A DNA stretch of 57,948 nucleotides from Lachnospiraceae bacterium (GCA_017625255.1 JAGALK010000076.1:1-57948); one strand, 5' to 3'; shown: positions 9,241-19,079, numbered from the stretch's first letter. Made by a program: numbers and translations. The notes: generated from the letters alone by a model not told the origin.

Positions 9241-9681
9241 TTAACTTATTGGAATACTCTGGTATTGCTCCATATAGTCATTCTCTTCTATAGAATAATA
9301 TACGACCCGGTCTGCGGTTGCCTGTGACATTCCTAACTTAATGGCCTCCTGCATAATCCAGTCATAATCTTCCCGTCCGAATAAGCGTTTCTGTGCTTCT
9401 TTATTTTGCTTTTTTAACTCAGAAAGCTCTGTCTGTAAAGATACTATCCTTTCTTCACTTTCTCTTACCTGTATTTCCATAGTAACCATCGTACCACACA
9501 ATATCATCATAATAAACACAAGCAAAAACATCATCCATGCATTCTTTCTGCGCTTGCGAATTTCCTTTTTATTTTGAAGATATTGATACTGCCGCAAATA
9601 CTCCTGCTGTCTTTTTTTATAATTATACTCTATTATTCTTTCTGCAAGCTGATAAGCTGCATCATTCCCCATATTACTCAA
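9241..9681 (-). CDS. FtsL/DivIC-like single-pass membrane protein
   Basis: A protein of 143-146 residues with a basic cytoplasmic N-terminus (KKEIRKRRKN), one membrane helix (about 48-69, MMFLLVFIMMILCGTMV), then a heptad-like stretch (about 70-105) and a globular end with GMSQATADRVVYYS. This order is that of the septal proteins FtsL and DivIC, so a divisome role is likely but not proven. The start is uncertain: TTG 9681 is 11 bases after GAGG, while ATG 9672 is 20 bases after it. It lies between an ABC-F gene and rsmF in one apparent operon. Confidence 0.7.
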   Translation of the reverse strand: MSNMGNDAAYQLAERIIEYNYKKRQQEYLRQYQYLQNKKEIRKRRKNAWMMFLLVFIMMILCGTMVTMEIQVRESEERIVSLQTELSELKKQNKEAQKRLFGREDYDWIMQEAIKLGMSQATADRVVYYSIEENDYMEQYQSIPIS

Positions 9682-9705
9682 AACAATTTCATCCTCGCTG
9701 CAAAT

Positions 9706-11262
9706 TTACCACAATCTAGTCGTCCACTTCGTACAATCCCATACATCTGTAGCCAGTCCATCATAAAACTCCGGCTCATGACAAACCATCAAAATACTTC
9801 CCTTATAAGCCTTTAATGCCCGTTTCAATTCTTCTTTGGCATCTACATCCAAATGGTTAGTAGGCTCGTCTAAAAGCAAGATATTTGTTTCCCGATTTAA
9901 AAGCTTACACAAACGCACTTTTGCCTGTTCGCCACCGCTTAATACACGCACTAAGCTCTCGATATGCTTGGTGGTCAGTCCGCATTTTGCCAGTGCACTT
10001 CGCACCTCATACTGCGAATAGGATGGAAACTCCTGCCAGATTTCTTCGATACAGGTTGTCTGTACACTCTGATCCATTTCCTGTTCAAAATAGCCAATAC
10101 TCAAATAATCTCCAAGTTCTACACTTCCTTCTAATGGCTTAATCAATCCTAAAATACTCTTTAACAATGTCGTTTTACCAATTCCGTTCGCACCGGTTAA
10201 TACGATTTTTTGTCCTCTTTCCATTTCTAAGGTCAATGGCGAGGATAATGGTTCGTCATAACCAATTACCAAATCCTTTGTCTGGAAGATATATCTTCCA
10301 GGTGTTCTTGCTTCTTTAAAATTAAATTCCGGCTTCGGTCTTTCTGCTGCAAGCTCAATAATATCCATTTTGTCTAATTTTTTCTGTCTGGACATTGCCA
10401 TATTTCTTGTAGCAATTCTTGCCTTATTTCTTGCTACAAAATCCTTTAAGTCTGCAATCTCCTTCTGCTGTTTATTATAAGCAGCTTCTAGCTGAGATTT
10501 TTTCATTTCATAGACTTCCATGAATTTATCATAATCCCCCACATACCGGTTTAATTCCCGATTATCCATATGATAAATCAGGTTAATGACGCTATTCAAA
10601 AATGGTATATCATGAGAAATCAAAATAAAGGCATTTTCATAGTCATTCAGATATCTTTTTAACCATTCGATATGCTCCACATCTAAATAGTTGGTAGGCT
10701 CGTCTAAAAGCAGAATGTCCGGCTTCTCCAACAAAAGCTTTCCAAGTAAAACCTTCGTTCTTTGTCCACCGCTCAAATCCGTTACATCTTTATCTAAACC
10801 AATATCTAAAAGCCCTAAGGCCCTTGCCACTTCTTCTACCTTTGCATCAATCATATAAAAATCATGCATCGTCAAAAGATCCTGAATAGTTCCTAACTCC
10901 TCCATATAGGCTTCCATTTCTTTTTCATCTGCTTCCCCTAATTTGTCACAGATTTCATTCATGGTAGCTTCCATCTCAAATAAAAAGTCAAAAGCAGACT
11001 TTAACACGCTGCCAATGGTCATGCCTTTTTCTAAGGCTGTGTGCTGATCCAAATAGCCGATACGGACATTTTTAGCCCACTCAATCTTACCTTCATCCGG
11101 CTGTAATTTGCCCGTAATAATATTCATAAATGTGGATTTTCCTTCACCATTTGCTCCAATTAATCCAATATGCTCTCCTTTTAATAAACGGAAAGATACA
11201 TCTTCAAAAATGGCACGGTCGCCAAATCCATGGGTTAAATGCTCTACATTTAATATACTCAT
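9706..11262 (-). CDS. ABC-F family ATPase (YbiT/YkpA-like)
   Basis: A 518-residue soluble protein with two ATPase domains and no membrane helix. It has Walker A GANGEGKST (36-44) and GANGIGKTT (about 355), signatures LSGGQRTK and LSGGEQAK, and Walker B LLLDEPTNYLD and LLLDEPTNHLD. The helical linker (about 240-320, rich in K, R and M) is the P-site tRNA interaction motif. ABC-F proteins act on the ribosome, as translation factors or antibiotic protection. The short C-terminus and sequence style match the housekeeping YbiT/YkpA group rather than known resistance types. AGGAGATTACC precedes ATG. Confidence 0.92.
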   Translation of the reverse strand: MSILNVEHLTHGFGDRAIFEDVSFRLLKGEHIGLIGANGEGKSTFMNIITGKLQPDEGKIEWAKNVRIGYLDQHTALEKGMTIGSVLKSAFDFLFEMEATMNEICDKLGEADEKEMEAYMEELGTIQDLLTMHDFYMIDAKVEEVARALGLLDIGLDKDVTDLSGGQRTKVLLGKLLLEKPDILLLDEPTNYLDVEHIEWLKRYLNDYENAFILISHDIPFLNSVINLIYHMDNRELNRYVGDYDKFMEVYEMKKSQLEAAYNKQQKEIADLKDFVARNKARIATRNMAMSRQKKLDKMDIIELAAERPKPEFNFKEARTPGRYIFQTKDLVIGYDEPLSSPLTLEMERGQKIVLTGANGIGKTTLLKSILGLIKPLEGSVELGDYLSIGYFEQEMDQSVQTTCIEEIWQEFPSYSQYEVRSALAKCGLTTKHIESLVRVLSGGEQAKVRLCKLLNRETNILLLDEPTNHLDVDAKEELKRALKAYKGSILMVCHEPEFYDGLATDVWDCTKWTTRLW

Positions 11263-11314
11263 TGGTAATCTCCTTTGTTTTTCTAGATGTTACTTTAGCA
11301 TACTTTACGAAAAA

Positions 11315-11347
11315 ATACCATTGCATCTTTTTCTAACGCAATGGTAT
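11315..11347 (-). terminator. Terminator, copy 1 of the ATACCATTGC family
   Basis: ATACCATTGC pairs perfectly with GCAATGGTAT (10-bp stem). Runs of A and T on both sides make it usable in both directions. It lies 19 bases past the stop of the BIG2 gene at 11367. Related hairpins stand at 15002, 16996 and 19040. Confidence 0.85.
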
Positions 11348-11366
11348 TTTTTCTGCTTAAAAAAGT

Positions 11367-13034
11367 CTACTTTAGTTTTATTTTGAAGGTTGCTTTTTTC
11401 TTGCTGTCATCTTTTGCAGTGGCTGTAATGGTAACAGTTTTTCCTCGACCGGACTTTTTAGGGGTAACAACACCCTTTTGGTTGACAGTTGCCCAGTTTT
11501 TATTGCTACTTGTCCACTTAAGGGCTTTATTTGATGCATTAGAAGGGGTAATAGTTGCAACCAATGTTAATTTTTTACCAACTGTAGCATTCTTTTTACC
11601 GGATATTCTTATTTTTTTAACTGCAATGTTATTTGTAATTTTTAACTTAATTTTTGCTTTTTTGTTACTACCATCATAAGTTTTTGCTGTTATAGTTACT
11701 GTTTTTCCAATACCGGCCTTTTTCGCAGTTACAACACCATTTTTATCAACAGTTGCCCAATTCTTATTACTGATAGACCAAAGCAGTGTTTTACTGGTTG
11801 CATTAACAGGACGAATATTGGTTGTTAATTTTAATTTCTTTCCTAGAGCTACAGTTTTAGCAGGTGATTGAATACTTATGTTTTCAACTGAAACCAATGA
11901 ATCTACTATAGTTATATCAAATACGCCTCTTTTAGAAGTATTACTTTCTGAAATAACTGTTATTGTAGTTGTTCCTGGAGCTTTTGCCGTTACCAATCCA
12001 TTATCGCTTATCGTAGCACATTCCATATTAGAACTGTGCCACATCATCACTTTCTTGTTGGTTGCATTTTTCGGAGTAAAAGATGCTTTTAATTGAAGTG
12101 TATCCCCTACTTCCAAAATATCCGTCGATGAATTTATAGAAACTTTTTTTACTTTAACAAATTTATTATCAGAAGGAACAATCGGTGTACATACTGTTAA
12201 TGAAAACGGTATTGGCTCCCTATCCGAAGTTCCACCTTTTACCCCCTTGACGCCAACAGCATATGTTACATATGTATCTCCCACATCAACATTATATCCA
12301 TAACATGTTTTTGGAAGTTCTAAATCAAATGATACGGAACAAGTATTTACGGAATAAACAGAATTATCTATCTCTACATTTTTTGTAGAATTCGTAAAGG
12401 TTAAATTTTTTGCTACAACCGGTGTAGATATTTCCTCAGTTATAACCCAATGATTCGTCGTTAATTCTGCAACATCTGTTTCTGTCAAATTTTCACTATA
12501 TAAAAGCTTTACCTTAAATGAATTTTTAGAACCCTTGGTTAAGTCATAATCCATACAATAATCTATATTTGACTGCAAAACATAAGGAAATGTCTGTTCT
12601 TGCGGCCAAAGTAATATCGTGTAAGATGTGGAAATATTTTTATCTGAACTGTCTACCACCTGAAATTGGATATAATAATTATCCTTATATTCTTTAAAAT
12701 CTTCCCTCAATGATTTGGATACATGCTCTTCTTCGGTATACCATTTTGTTATAAAATATGCAGATCCATCTGTTTCTAAGTAATAAAAACGATACCTTAA
12801 TGTCAAGTTATCTTTCTCTAGTTCTTTACTGGCTTTATCCTTGTATTTAACATCAAATGCCGGCTTTCCCTTTGCATCCAGATACTGGAATATCTGCCAA
12901 TTCTCTGCGCTCTGAACAAGTTTCTTCTCCGTCTGTGCTGCGAATACCTTTAGGTTTTCGCATGGTATGCTTGTAAATACCATAAACACTGCCAGTAAAA
13001 ATGTTACGATTCTTTTTGCATAATTTCTTTTCAT
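11367..13034 (-). CDS. Secreted protein with novel N-terminal domain and three BIG2 domains
   Basis: A 555-residue exported protein. ATG 13034 is chosen because GGGGGAG lies before it and the product starts with a signal peptide (MKRNYAKRIVTFLLAVFMVF, cleavage near VFAA). Residues about 35-300 form a domain I do not recognise. Then come three BIG2 Ig-like repeats, each with the pattern NATNK..WxSSN..ATVxxxGVVTaKkaG.GKTVTITA, to the C-terminus, which is basic (FKIKLK). There is no LPXTG or cell-wall anchor. It is a paralogue of the gene just upstream (same KELVQ.A.NW.IF.YLD start and YYIQFQVVD, WPQE..FPYVLQSNIDYC blocks) and both appear to share one transcript ending at the hairpin 11315-11347. 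Confidence 0.85.
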   Translation of the reverse strand: MKRNYAKRIVTFLLAVFMVFTSIPCENLKVFAAQTEKKLVQSAENWQIFQYLDAKGKPAFDVKYKDKASKELEKDNLTLRYRFYYLETDGSAYFITKWYTEEEHVSKSLREDFKEYKDNYYIQFQVVDSSDKNISTSYTILLWPQEQTFPYVLQSNIDYCMDYDLTKGSKNSFKVKLLYSENLTETDVAELTTNHWVITEEISTPVVAKNLTFTNSTKNVEIDNSVYSVNTCSVSFDLELPKTCYGYNVDVGDTYVTYAVGVKGVKGGTSDREPIPFSLTVCTPIVPSDNKFVKVKKVSINSSTDILEVGDTLQLKASFTPKNATNKKVMMWHSSNMECATISDNGLVTAKAPGTTTITVISESNTSKRGVFDITIVDSLVSVENISIQSPAKTVALGKKLKLTTNIRPVNATSKTLLWSISNKNWATVDKNGVVTAKKAGIGKTVTITAKTYDGSNKKAKIKLKITNNIAVKKIRISGKKNATVGKKLTLVATITPSNASNKALKWTSSNKNWATVNQKGVVTPKKSGRGKTVTITATAKDDSKKKATFKIKLK

Positions 13035-13104
13035 TTGCACTCCCCCTTTACTACTATATTTTGGCATGGTTTAACTTTAGTTTCAATCTTATTCAGAAAA
13101 ATTC

Positions 13105-14880
13105 TCATTTAATTTTAATTTTAAAGGTAGCTTTCTTCTTGCTTCCATCTTTTGTAGTAGCTGTTATTTTTACTGTTTTTCCTTTTCCAGCTTTTTTTGA
13201 TTTAACAACACCTTTTTGATTAACAGTTGCGTATTTTTTATTACTGCTAGACCATTTAATAGATTTGTTGGTAGCGTTAGAAGGCGTTACTGTTGCTTTT
13301 AAAGTGATTTTCTTGCCTGCTTTAACAGTTTTCTTACCAGAAAGTTTTACCTTTTTTACGGAAACTTTTTTGATTTTTAAAGTAAAAGTAGCCTTTTTAT
13401 TACTTCCATCAGCTGCTGTAGCTGTGATTGTAACTGTTTTACCAGCTCCTGCTACTTTAGTGGTTACAACTCCATTTGCATCTACGGTTGCATATTTTTC
13501 ATTGCTACTAGACCATGTGACAGTTTTGTTTGTTGCATTTTGAGGTGAAATATCTGCTGTTAATGTTACCTTTTCACCAGCATTTATACTATTACTTGAA
13601 GAAGAAATTTTTACCTCTGTGACAGGCACTGTTTTAGATAATGGTTCTACGATTGTTATAGTATAGTTTCTTTTTATAAAATCATCACTATTAGAAATAG
13701 CTGTGATTGTAACAACTCCCGGAGATTTTGCTGTAACAATACCATTTTCATCAACAATTGCTAAATCTTCGTTACTGCTAATCCATGTAACTGTTTTATC
13801 AGTTGTATTATCTGGTGATACAGTTACTGCTAATGGGATTTTAATACCTGATTCTACTGTATTTGTTGGTGATGTTATAGTAATGCTATCAGGATAAATT
13901 GTTTCATCATCATATTCATTGGAATGAGATCGTGGGGTGTAAGCACATATAATAAAGTTTGAACTTTCTCTGTTTGAAAGTGTTCCAGTTAAACCTAAAA
14001 TTTCAACCATATAATTAACATATAAATTACCTAATAGTGATGAATTATGTGATTTAGAAAGTTCTAAACTAAAAGATAGTATACAATTTTGTAAAGTATA
14101 TGTTTTTTCTCCAAATTTAATATTATTTGTGATGTTATCGAAGGTTAAATTATTTACTGAATAGGAATCTTCTAAATGATTTTGATTAATATCAGTACTT
14201 ATGTTAAAACTGATAGTATCTGTTTCTAATAAGTGTTCGCTATATGTGAGATTTACAATTAATATATTAGAGTTTGTATTTAAATCATAAGTTTCACAAT
14301 AATCAATGTTTGAAGATAGTATATATGGGAATGGTTCTTCCTGTGGCCAAATAAGAGGCGTATAAGATTTTGATATACTTGTACCAGAATAATCTACAAT
14401 CTGAAATTGAATATAGTATTTATCTTTTTCATATTCGATATCTTCTATTTGAGATTTAGGTATTTTATCAGTACTGTTATACCAATCATAAGTTGTATAA
14501 CAAGAAAATTCTTCATCTTTATAGTAAATCCTATACTGCAAATACAATCCCTCAGATTCAAGTTCCTCAATAGACTTTCCCTGATACTCAATATCAAACA
14601 TAGGACGATCAGTCTCAGGATCCAAATAATGAAAAATACACCAATTATCCGCATACTGAACAAGCTCCTTCTCAACCTCAGCATCTGTAGTAGAAACATC
14701 ATCAGAAGCGGCAACTGTTAAAGGCACAGCCTCATCTGTAGTCTCTGCTGCAACAGCAGTTAAGTTGCAATTGCCCAAAATAGATGTAGTAATTGTTACA
14801 ATAGAAAGTGTTACTGTTAAAAATTTCTGTAGAAAATTAGTTTTCTTCATCATGTGATCTCCTTTTCTTCCTGACTTCAT
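13105..14880 (-). CDS. Secreted BIG2 protein, paralogue of the neighbour
   Basis: A 591-residue protein if ATG 14880 is used, which has the perfect site AAGGAGG 8 bases upstream; ATG 14853 (AGGAG, 5 bases) is an alternative and begins MMKKTNFLQKF. A signal peptide ends near AVAAE. The N-terminal domain of about 300 residues is shared with the 11367 gene, including YYIQFQIVDYSGTSISKSY and PFPYILSSNIDYCETYDL. Three BIG2 domains follow. The non-Ig part is clearly more AT-rich than its paralogue, so the two have diverged for a long time or one was acquired. The gap to the downstream paralogue is 70 bases without a terminator. Confidence 0.84.
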   Translation of the reverse strand: MKSGRKGDHMMKKTNFLQKFLTVTLSIVTITTSILGNCNLTAVAAETTDEAVPLTVAASDDVSTTDAEVEKELVQYADNWCIFHYLDPETDRPMFDIEYQGKSIEELESEGLYLQYRIYYKDEEFSCYTTYDWYNSTDKIPKSQIEDIEYEKDKYYIQFQIVDYSGTSISKSYTPLIWPQEEPFPYILSSNIDYCETYDLNTNSNILIVNLTYSEHLLETDTISFNISTDINQNHLEDSYSVNNLTFDNITNNIKFGEKTYTLQNCILSFSLELSKSHNSSLLGNLYVNYMVEILGLTGTLSNRESSNFIICAYTPRSHSNEYDDETIYPDSITITSPTNTVESGIKIPLAVTVSPDNTTDKTVTWISSNEDLAIVDENGIVTAKSPGVVTITAISNSDDFIKRNYTITIVEPLSKTVPVTEVKISSSSNSINAGEKVTLTADISPQNATNKTVTWSSSNEKYATVDANGVVTTKVAGAGKTVTITATAADGSNKKATFTLKIKKVSVKKVKLSGKKTVKAGKKITLKATVTPSNATNKSIKWSSSNKKYATVNQKGVVKSKKAGKGKTVKITATTKDGSKKKATFKIKIK

Positions 14881-14955
14881 CGCAATATCCTCCTTCGAAT
14901 CAAAATATAGTAATATTCTACCAACTCCAACTCCACCTCTCCCAGATGTGCGAAT

Positions 14956-15034
14956 CCATTTTCTATTTTTTCTACATTTTTCATTACATTTAGTCAAAAA
15001 AATACTACTGTACCGACTTAGCAATGCAATGGTA
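14956..15034. repeat. Duplicated ~80-bp block, copy A
   Basis: From CCATTTTCTATTTTTTCTAC through the terminator hairpin this block matches 16949-17029. The first 45 bases are identical and the hairpin part is similar. In both places it starts just past the stop codon of a PD-(D/E)XK-type nuclease gene on the minus strand. Confidence 0.85.
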
Positions 15035-15035
15035 T
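15002..15035 (-). terminator. Terminator, copy 2 of the ATACCATTGC family
   Basis: Leftward: ATACCATTGCATTG pairs imperfectly with TACAGTAGTAT (9 of 11) and is followed by seven T. It is 7 bases past the stop of the Rpn-like gene. The left arm has drifted relative to the other three copies. Confidence 0.7.
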
Positions 15036-15041
15036 TTTATC

Positions 15042-15917
15042 TTACTTATTCTCTTGTTCCAACTTTCGTAAACGCTCAATTTCTTCTAACATTTCTTCTC
15101 TTTCGGCTCTTAATTCCGCTATCGTTGCATCCTTTTCTTCAATTAATGCATCTCTTTTTGCAACTGCTTTCTGGTATGACCGTATATCTGCATAATAATC
15201 TTCTCTGTCACGACAACGCTTTATTACCAAGTCTTCAGCACTCATGCGAAAAACGGTCTTGGTAGCTTCTTCTAAATATTCACTTTGTTTTGCTAACATC
15301 TTCATTTCCTCCCATGTTTTTGCCTTAAATAGTGCTGCCCAATAATCAATTTGATATAATTTATCTTCTTTTGTTGCAAGTTCTATTTGAGTTAAGTCTA
15401 ACACACAAAGCTCCAGATTGTCACTATAAATCCGATGATTTTCTGTATTCATAAACTTATACTTTGCAAAAAACTGCGGCTCATCCTCAAACAAAGTAAA
15501 ATTTAAAAATCCAATATGTATCACTGGTTTTATGGTGTCGTAGTTTTCTCCCTTGTTAAGCTGGTCATAAGAGCGACACAGGTACGCCAGTGAACGATTA
15601 TTCCAATTCAACTGATTTGCGACCTGCATTTCTAGATTCAATATCTTTTCGTCATTGATATTCACATATATATCTAACCGAAACTCTTTATTTTCTATAG
15701 CTTCTCCCAGCAAAATCGGATTTGTTATTTCTGCCTTTAGAGTATATTCTTCTGGCAGGTGCAATAATGACCTTATTAACCCACATAAAACTTTATTGTT
15801 TGCCTGTAATACTGCCCGAAACATATAGTCATTGAGCATATTATAAGGAACCATCCCTGTCGCTTCCTCTAATGTTGCAAAGGGTATCATATTTTTTATC
15901 TTTTTGTTATCGTTCAT
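15042..15917 (-). CDS. Rpn / PD-(D/E)XK nuclease-family transposase-like protein
   Basis: A 291-residue protein of the PDDEXK-2 transposase-like (Rpn) group. The start VPYNMLNDYMFRAVLQ, then FRLDIYVN (about 78-85) and ILNLEMQVANQ (about 91-101) give the D and ExQ of the nuclease core. NRSLAYLCRSYDQL and KPVIHIGFLNF are typical of the family. The last 45 residues are a charged coiled coil (EEKDATIAELRAEREEMLEE). In Escherichia coli Rpn proteins are nucleases that promote recA-independent recombination. AGGAGG lies only 4 bases before the ATG. It stands alone between two secreted-protein genes. Confidence 0.85.
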   Translation of the reverse strand: MNDNKKIKNMIPFATLEEATGMVPYNMLNDYMFRAVLQANNKVLCGLIRSLLHLPEEYTLKAEITNPILLGEAIENKEFRLDIYVNINDEKILNLEMQVANQLNWNNRSLAYLCRSYDQLNKGENYDTIKPVIHIGFLNFTLFEDEPQFFAKYKFMNTENHRIYSDNLELCVLDLTQIELATKEDKLYQIDYWAALFKAKTWEEMKMLAKQSEYLEEATKTVFRMSAEDLVIKRCRDREDYYADIRSYQKAVAKRDALIEEKDATIAELRAEREEMLEEIERLRKLEQENK

Positions 15918-16028
15918 TCATCCTCCTATGTTTTTACAATTCTTCTGTTTTTCAGGGATATATGGTGAAAACCTTCCATTCGATTAGATAAAAGATAAAA
16001 AGATAATTGACTCCTCAATGCATAAAAA

Positions 16029-16078
16029 CATACCCTAATAAAGTATGCTTTTACACTAGCACACTTTATCGGGGTATG
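16029..16078 (-). terminator. Terminator after the decayed secreted-protein gene
   Basis: CATACCC(CG/TA)ATAAAGT pairs across a 14-base loop (CATACCCTAATAAAGTATGC with its near-complement), followed leftward by five T. It is 44 bases past the stop at 16122. The rest of 15918-16121 shows only the Rpn gene's ribosome site and AT-rich sequence. Confidence 0.7.
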
Positions 16079-16121
16079 CAATTCGTCTGCTAAAATTTTA
16101 TATTATTTTAATATATTTCGA

Positions 16122-16990
16122 TTATTTCTTAGTCTTTACTGACTTCGCTTTTGTCCATTCAGAATAGAACTTCTGTCCATTCACTGTCTTATAAGTGCGA
16201 ACTCTCACAAAGTATTTCTTCTTTGTTTTTAGCTTTTTTACATTTGTAGATGTTGTCTTATTCTTCTTAATAGTAACCGTTTTTGCACCTTTGAATTTCT
16301 TATGGGTAGAATACTGGATTTCATATCCTGTGGTCTGCTTTGCCTGCTTTTTCCACTTTATTGCAAAGCTTTTCTTTTTTCCTGTCAGTTTAGAAATCTT
16401 TGTACCCTTTGGTACGATATCAAAGGTTGCCGTAAGCATTCCAGTGTAAGTACCTTTTCCGGTTACGGTTACTGTTGCCTGTCCTACATTGGTGTTATTG
16501 GCATAGCTTACTGTGTAATTATCTGCATCTACTACATTTTCATTGTTGTCTTTAACAGTAACCACTGGAGTCTGAGTTTTCCCAGTATAAGGTACAGATG
16601 TTTTTGAAACTTCCATTTTTGCCAAGGCAACCGTTACAATCTCTTCTTTGGAATCCGAATGGCATATTCATCCAAATATCCCGTGTAAAGCTCTCCCGCT
16701 CCTATAGTTTCCCAATTTGCTTTACCAATCTGAACAATTCCATCTTCACCCAAAGAAAGTCCTCTTGTTAAATCACGAACCCCAAGATATTTCTCATAAA
16801 GAGTAAACTTCGCAAGCAAACCACCATTTAACGTATTTGCAACAACATTACTATGCTCCGTTACATTTTACGCCAAAAAGCTAGTTGGTAATGATGTTAA
16901 TACAATAGCCATTACAAGCTGAAACACCATTATTGTTTTTATCCATTTCCATTTTCTATTTTTTCTACATTTTTCATTACATTTAGTCAA
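16122..16990 (-). pseudogene. Decayed secreted-protein gene (nonsense plus frameshift)
   Basis: Reading leftward from about 16990 the frame encodes a signal peptide (ends VMAIVLTSLPTSFLA). It then meets TAA at 16868-16870 and continues open in the same frame (NVTEHSNVVANTLNGGLLAK...) to 16634. There AAGAAGAGATTG shifts frame: the first frame stops (IPKKRL), while the next frame reads IPKEEIVTVALAKMEVS and runs to 16122. Restored, it would be a secreted protein of about 290 residues with a small N-terminal domain, an Ig-like domain (VPYTGKTQTPVVTVKD) and a fibronectin-III-like end (GYEIQYSTHKKFKGAKTV). Two lesions and no intact start mean it is very probably dead. No ribosome site is seen near the putative TTG start. 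Confidence 0.75.
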
Positions 16991-17029
16991 AAAAAATACC
17001 ACTGCACTGTCGCCACAATGCAATGGTAT
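16949..17029. repeat. Duplicated ~80-bp block, copy B
   Basis: Matches 14956-15034. Copy B encodes the beginning of the signal peptide of the decayed gene; in copy A the identical 45 bases lead into unrelated sequence after ...AAAATGG. Confidence 0.85.
16996..17029 (-). terminator. Terminator, copy 3 of the ATACCATTGC family
   Basis: Leftward: ATACCATTGCATTGTG pairs with the CAGTGCAGTGGTAT arm and is followed by eight T. It lies 13 bases past the stop of the ATPase/nuclease gene at 17043. Confidence 0.85.
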
Positions 17030-17042
17030 TCTCATTCGTCCA

Positions 17043-18920
17043 TTATTCCATTAAACTTTTTAATCTGACACATTTCTTATAAAAAGATATTCCGATTTTT
17101 AAAAATCTGACAATACCGTCTGCCTTCATTACTGTGTCATACTGTTTCTCCTCAATCTGCTCTAGTGCCATATTGGCAGAGTTTTCTAATTCCACATCCA
17201 GATTTTTCTCATTAACATTTTCCCTTAATACTTTTAATTCAATGAGAATTCCCGGCATATTTTTATCAAATGGCCGCATCCGAATATCATAACGACCCGT
17301 TCCGGATTCTCTATTCGAATCCACATGATACAAATTATTCATAACAGCACATATACCCAACATCAATCCCTGATAGAAATTTTCATGGGCATAATCAAAG
17401 GTACTAATCGTGTTAAGCAGTAATTTTTGTAAATGTTCCTGCATTTTTTGTGCATTACCTTTTATAATCGCCTGCTGAATGGCTATGGCTGTTGGCTGTG
17501 AAATCACATCGGAAAGTGCAGAAAGAATTTCTTTTTCATAAACATAGAAAATCTCTTTATTCGGTATCGCCATATCACAAATCGAATTTCCATCCGGCAA
17601 AAAATCCTTTTTCATTGTTTTTAAGTATCCTGCCGAAAGCAGAAAGCTATATACGGTTGTAGGATTATTTCTGATTTCCGGATATATAACAGATGTATCT
17701 ATATACGTAGATATCTCTTCTCCTTGTAATAATTTTCGCAGATTTTCTGTTGTTTCCTCATCCGCTTCAGACACAATCTGACGAATAATACTATTATCAC
17801 CTGTAGACTGCCAATATGCTTTTGCCAAACAGTCCTCATAAAAATAATTTATCACAGACCACGGATTAAAAATTTCTTTGTTCCCAAAACAATACCCGTC
17901 ATACCACTCGCAAATCTCATTATATTTTTCTTGCATACCATAATATGCACACAATTCTTTTACTTCATCTGCTGTAAACCCAAAATATTCACTATATTTA
18001 CTATCTAAAACGGAATGAATTGTAAGATTATTTAATCCACTAAAAATGCTTTCTTTTGCAACTCGCAAAATACCTGTCATAAACCCAAATGCCAGATTAG
18101 GATTATCCTTTAATACCCCTGAAAGAAGATTTCGCATAAAATCAACAATCTCTTCATAATAACCTTCTGCAAAACCTTTCTGAATCGGGGTATCATATTC
18201 GTCAATAATAACAACAACCTCTTTCCCATGATGCATTTTTAACATATAAGAAAGATTTCTAAATGCCACCGACAAACCTACTGCCGCCATCTCCCCTTCC
18301 ATAACACTCCGAAAATACTTTTTGTCATATTCACTACACTTGTCACTTTCCAACAAATACATATGTCTGCGATATTCATTCGCAACAGCATCTCGAATTG
18401 CCTCAAAAGCATCTCCCCATGTGGAATACTTAACATCCTTTAAAGTAACGGAAATCACCGGATATTTTCCAAGTTCTTTTTGATATCTTTCTCCACATGC
18501 CCAGATTTTCTTATCCCTAAAATACTCGGAAGTATCCTCTTCTGATATCTCAAAAAATGTTTTTAACATATCCATTGCTAGTGTCTTTCCAAATCGTCTG
18601 GGACGCGTAAAAAGAGACACTTTGGGTCGAGCATCTAAAAAATCTTTTATCAGTAATGTTTTATCAACATAATAATAGTTTTTTATCAATTCCACATAAT
18701 TAGATATTCCAATCGGTAATGGTAATCCCGGAGTTTTCATAATTGCTGTTATCCCTTTACTACTACGCCCATCTTCCGGTTTCGAAGTTTCTGCTGGAAT
18801 ATACCACATTCCACCTTGTTTAAATGCACCATCAATGCGTCCACTTCTGCAAAGAGATGTGACTCTTCGTTCCGTCAGATTCCAGTTTCTGGCTGCAGAC
18901 CTTACATCCATATATTTCAT
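17043..18920 (-). CDS. HTH-fused AAA-ATPase-like / PD-(D/E)XK nuclease (DUF1703 type)
   Basis: A 625-residue protein. ATG 18920 is chosen for GGAGG 6 bases upstream. Residues 1-50 look like an excisionase/MerR-type helix-turn-helix (MDVRSAARNWNLTERRVTSL, then GGMWYIP). Residues about 70-400 are the AAA-ATPase-like domain with RPRRFGKTLAMDM (Walker A) and VVVIIDEYDTPIQKG (Walker B). Near the C-terminus RYDIRMRPFD and GILIELKVLR give the D and ExK of a PD-(D/E)XK nuclease. The two last parts are the common DUF1703 pair; the N-terminal HTH is less usual. Role unknown; such genes are abundant in Lachnospiraceae and Bacteroidetes and are suspected mobile or defence genes. Confidence 0.85.
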   Translation of the reverse strand: MKYMDVRSAARNWNLTERRVTSLCRSGRIDGAFKQGGMWYIPAETSKPEDGRSSKGITAIMKTPGLPLPIGISNYVELIKNYYYVDKTLLIKDFLDARPKVSLFTRPRRFGKTLAMDMLKTFFEISEEDTSEYFRDKKIWACGERYQKELGKYPVISVTLKDVKYSTWGDAFEAIRDAVANEYRRHMYLLESDKCSEYDKKYFRSVMEGEMAAVGLSVAFRNLSYMLKMHHGKEVVVIIDEYDTPIQKGFAEGYYEEIVDFMRNLLSGVLKDNPNLAFGFMTGILRVAKESIFSGLNNLTIHSVLDSKYSEYFGFTADEVKELCAYYGMQEKYNEICEWYDGYCFGNKEIFNPWSVINYFYEDCLAKAYWQSTGDNSIIRQIVSEADEETTENLRKLLQGEEISTYIDTSVIYPEIRNNPTTVYSFLLSAGYLKTMKKDFLPDGNSICDMAIPNKEIFYVYEKEILSALSDVISQPTAIAIQQAIIKGNAQKMQEHLQKLLLNTISTFDYAHENFYQGLMLGICAVMNNLYHVDSNRESGTGRYDIRMRPFDKNMPGILIELKVLRENVNEKNLDVELENSANMALEQIEEKQYDTVMKADGIVRFLKIGISFYKKCVRLKSLME

Positions 18921-18954
18921 GCGAATACCTCCGTTTAACATCTATCATGTCAAT

Positions 18955-18984
18955 ATTTTAATATAATATCGAGTTGTATGTCAA
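18955..18984 (-). promoter_or_regulatory. Promoter of the HTH-ATPase-nuclease gene
   Basis: Leftward: perfect -35 TTGACA (18979-18984), 18 bases, -10 TAAAAT (18955-18960). It gives a leader of about 28 bases. Confidence 0.65.
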
Positions 18985-19039
18985 GTTATGCATTCAGCAT
19001 GCCTGTTATATGTTAAGTTATTTGTTGAGATATCAAAAA

Positions 19040-19073
19040 ATACCACTGCATTGTTAACACAATGCAATGGTAT
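19040..19073 (-). terminator. Terminator, copy 4 of the ATACCATTGC family
   Basis: Leftward: ATACCATTGCATTGTG, a short loop, then CAATGCAGTGGTAT and T6. It lies 6 bases past the stop at 19080. It is nearly identical to copy 3. Confidence 0.85.
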
Positions 19074-19079
19074 ACATGT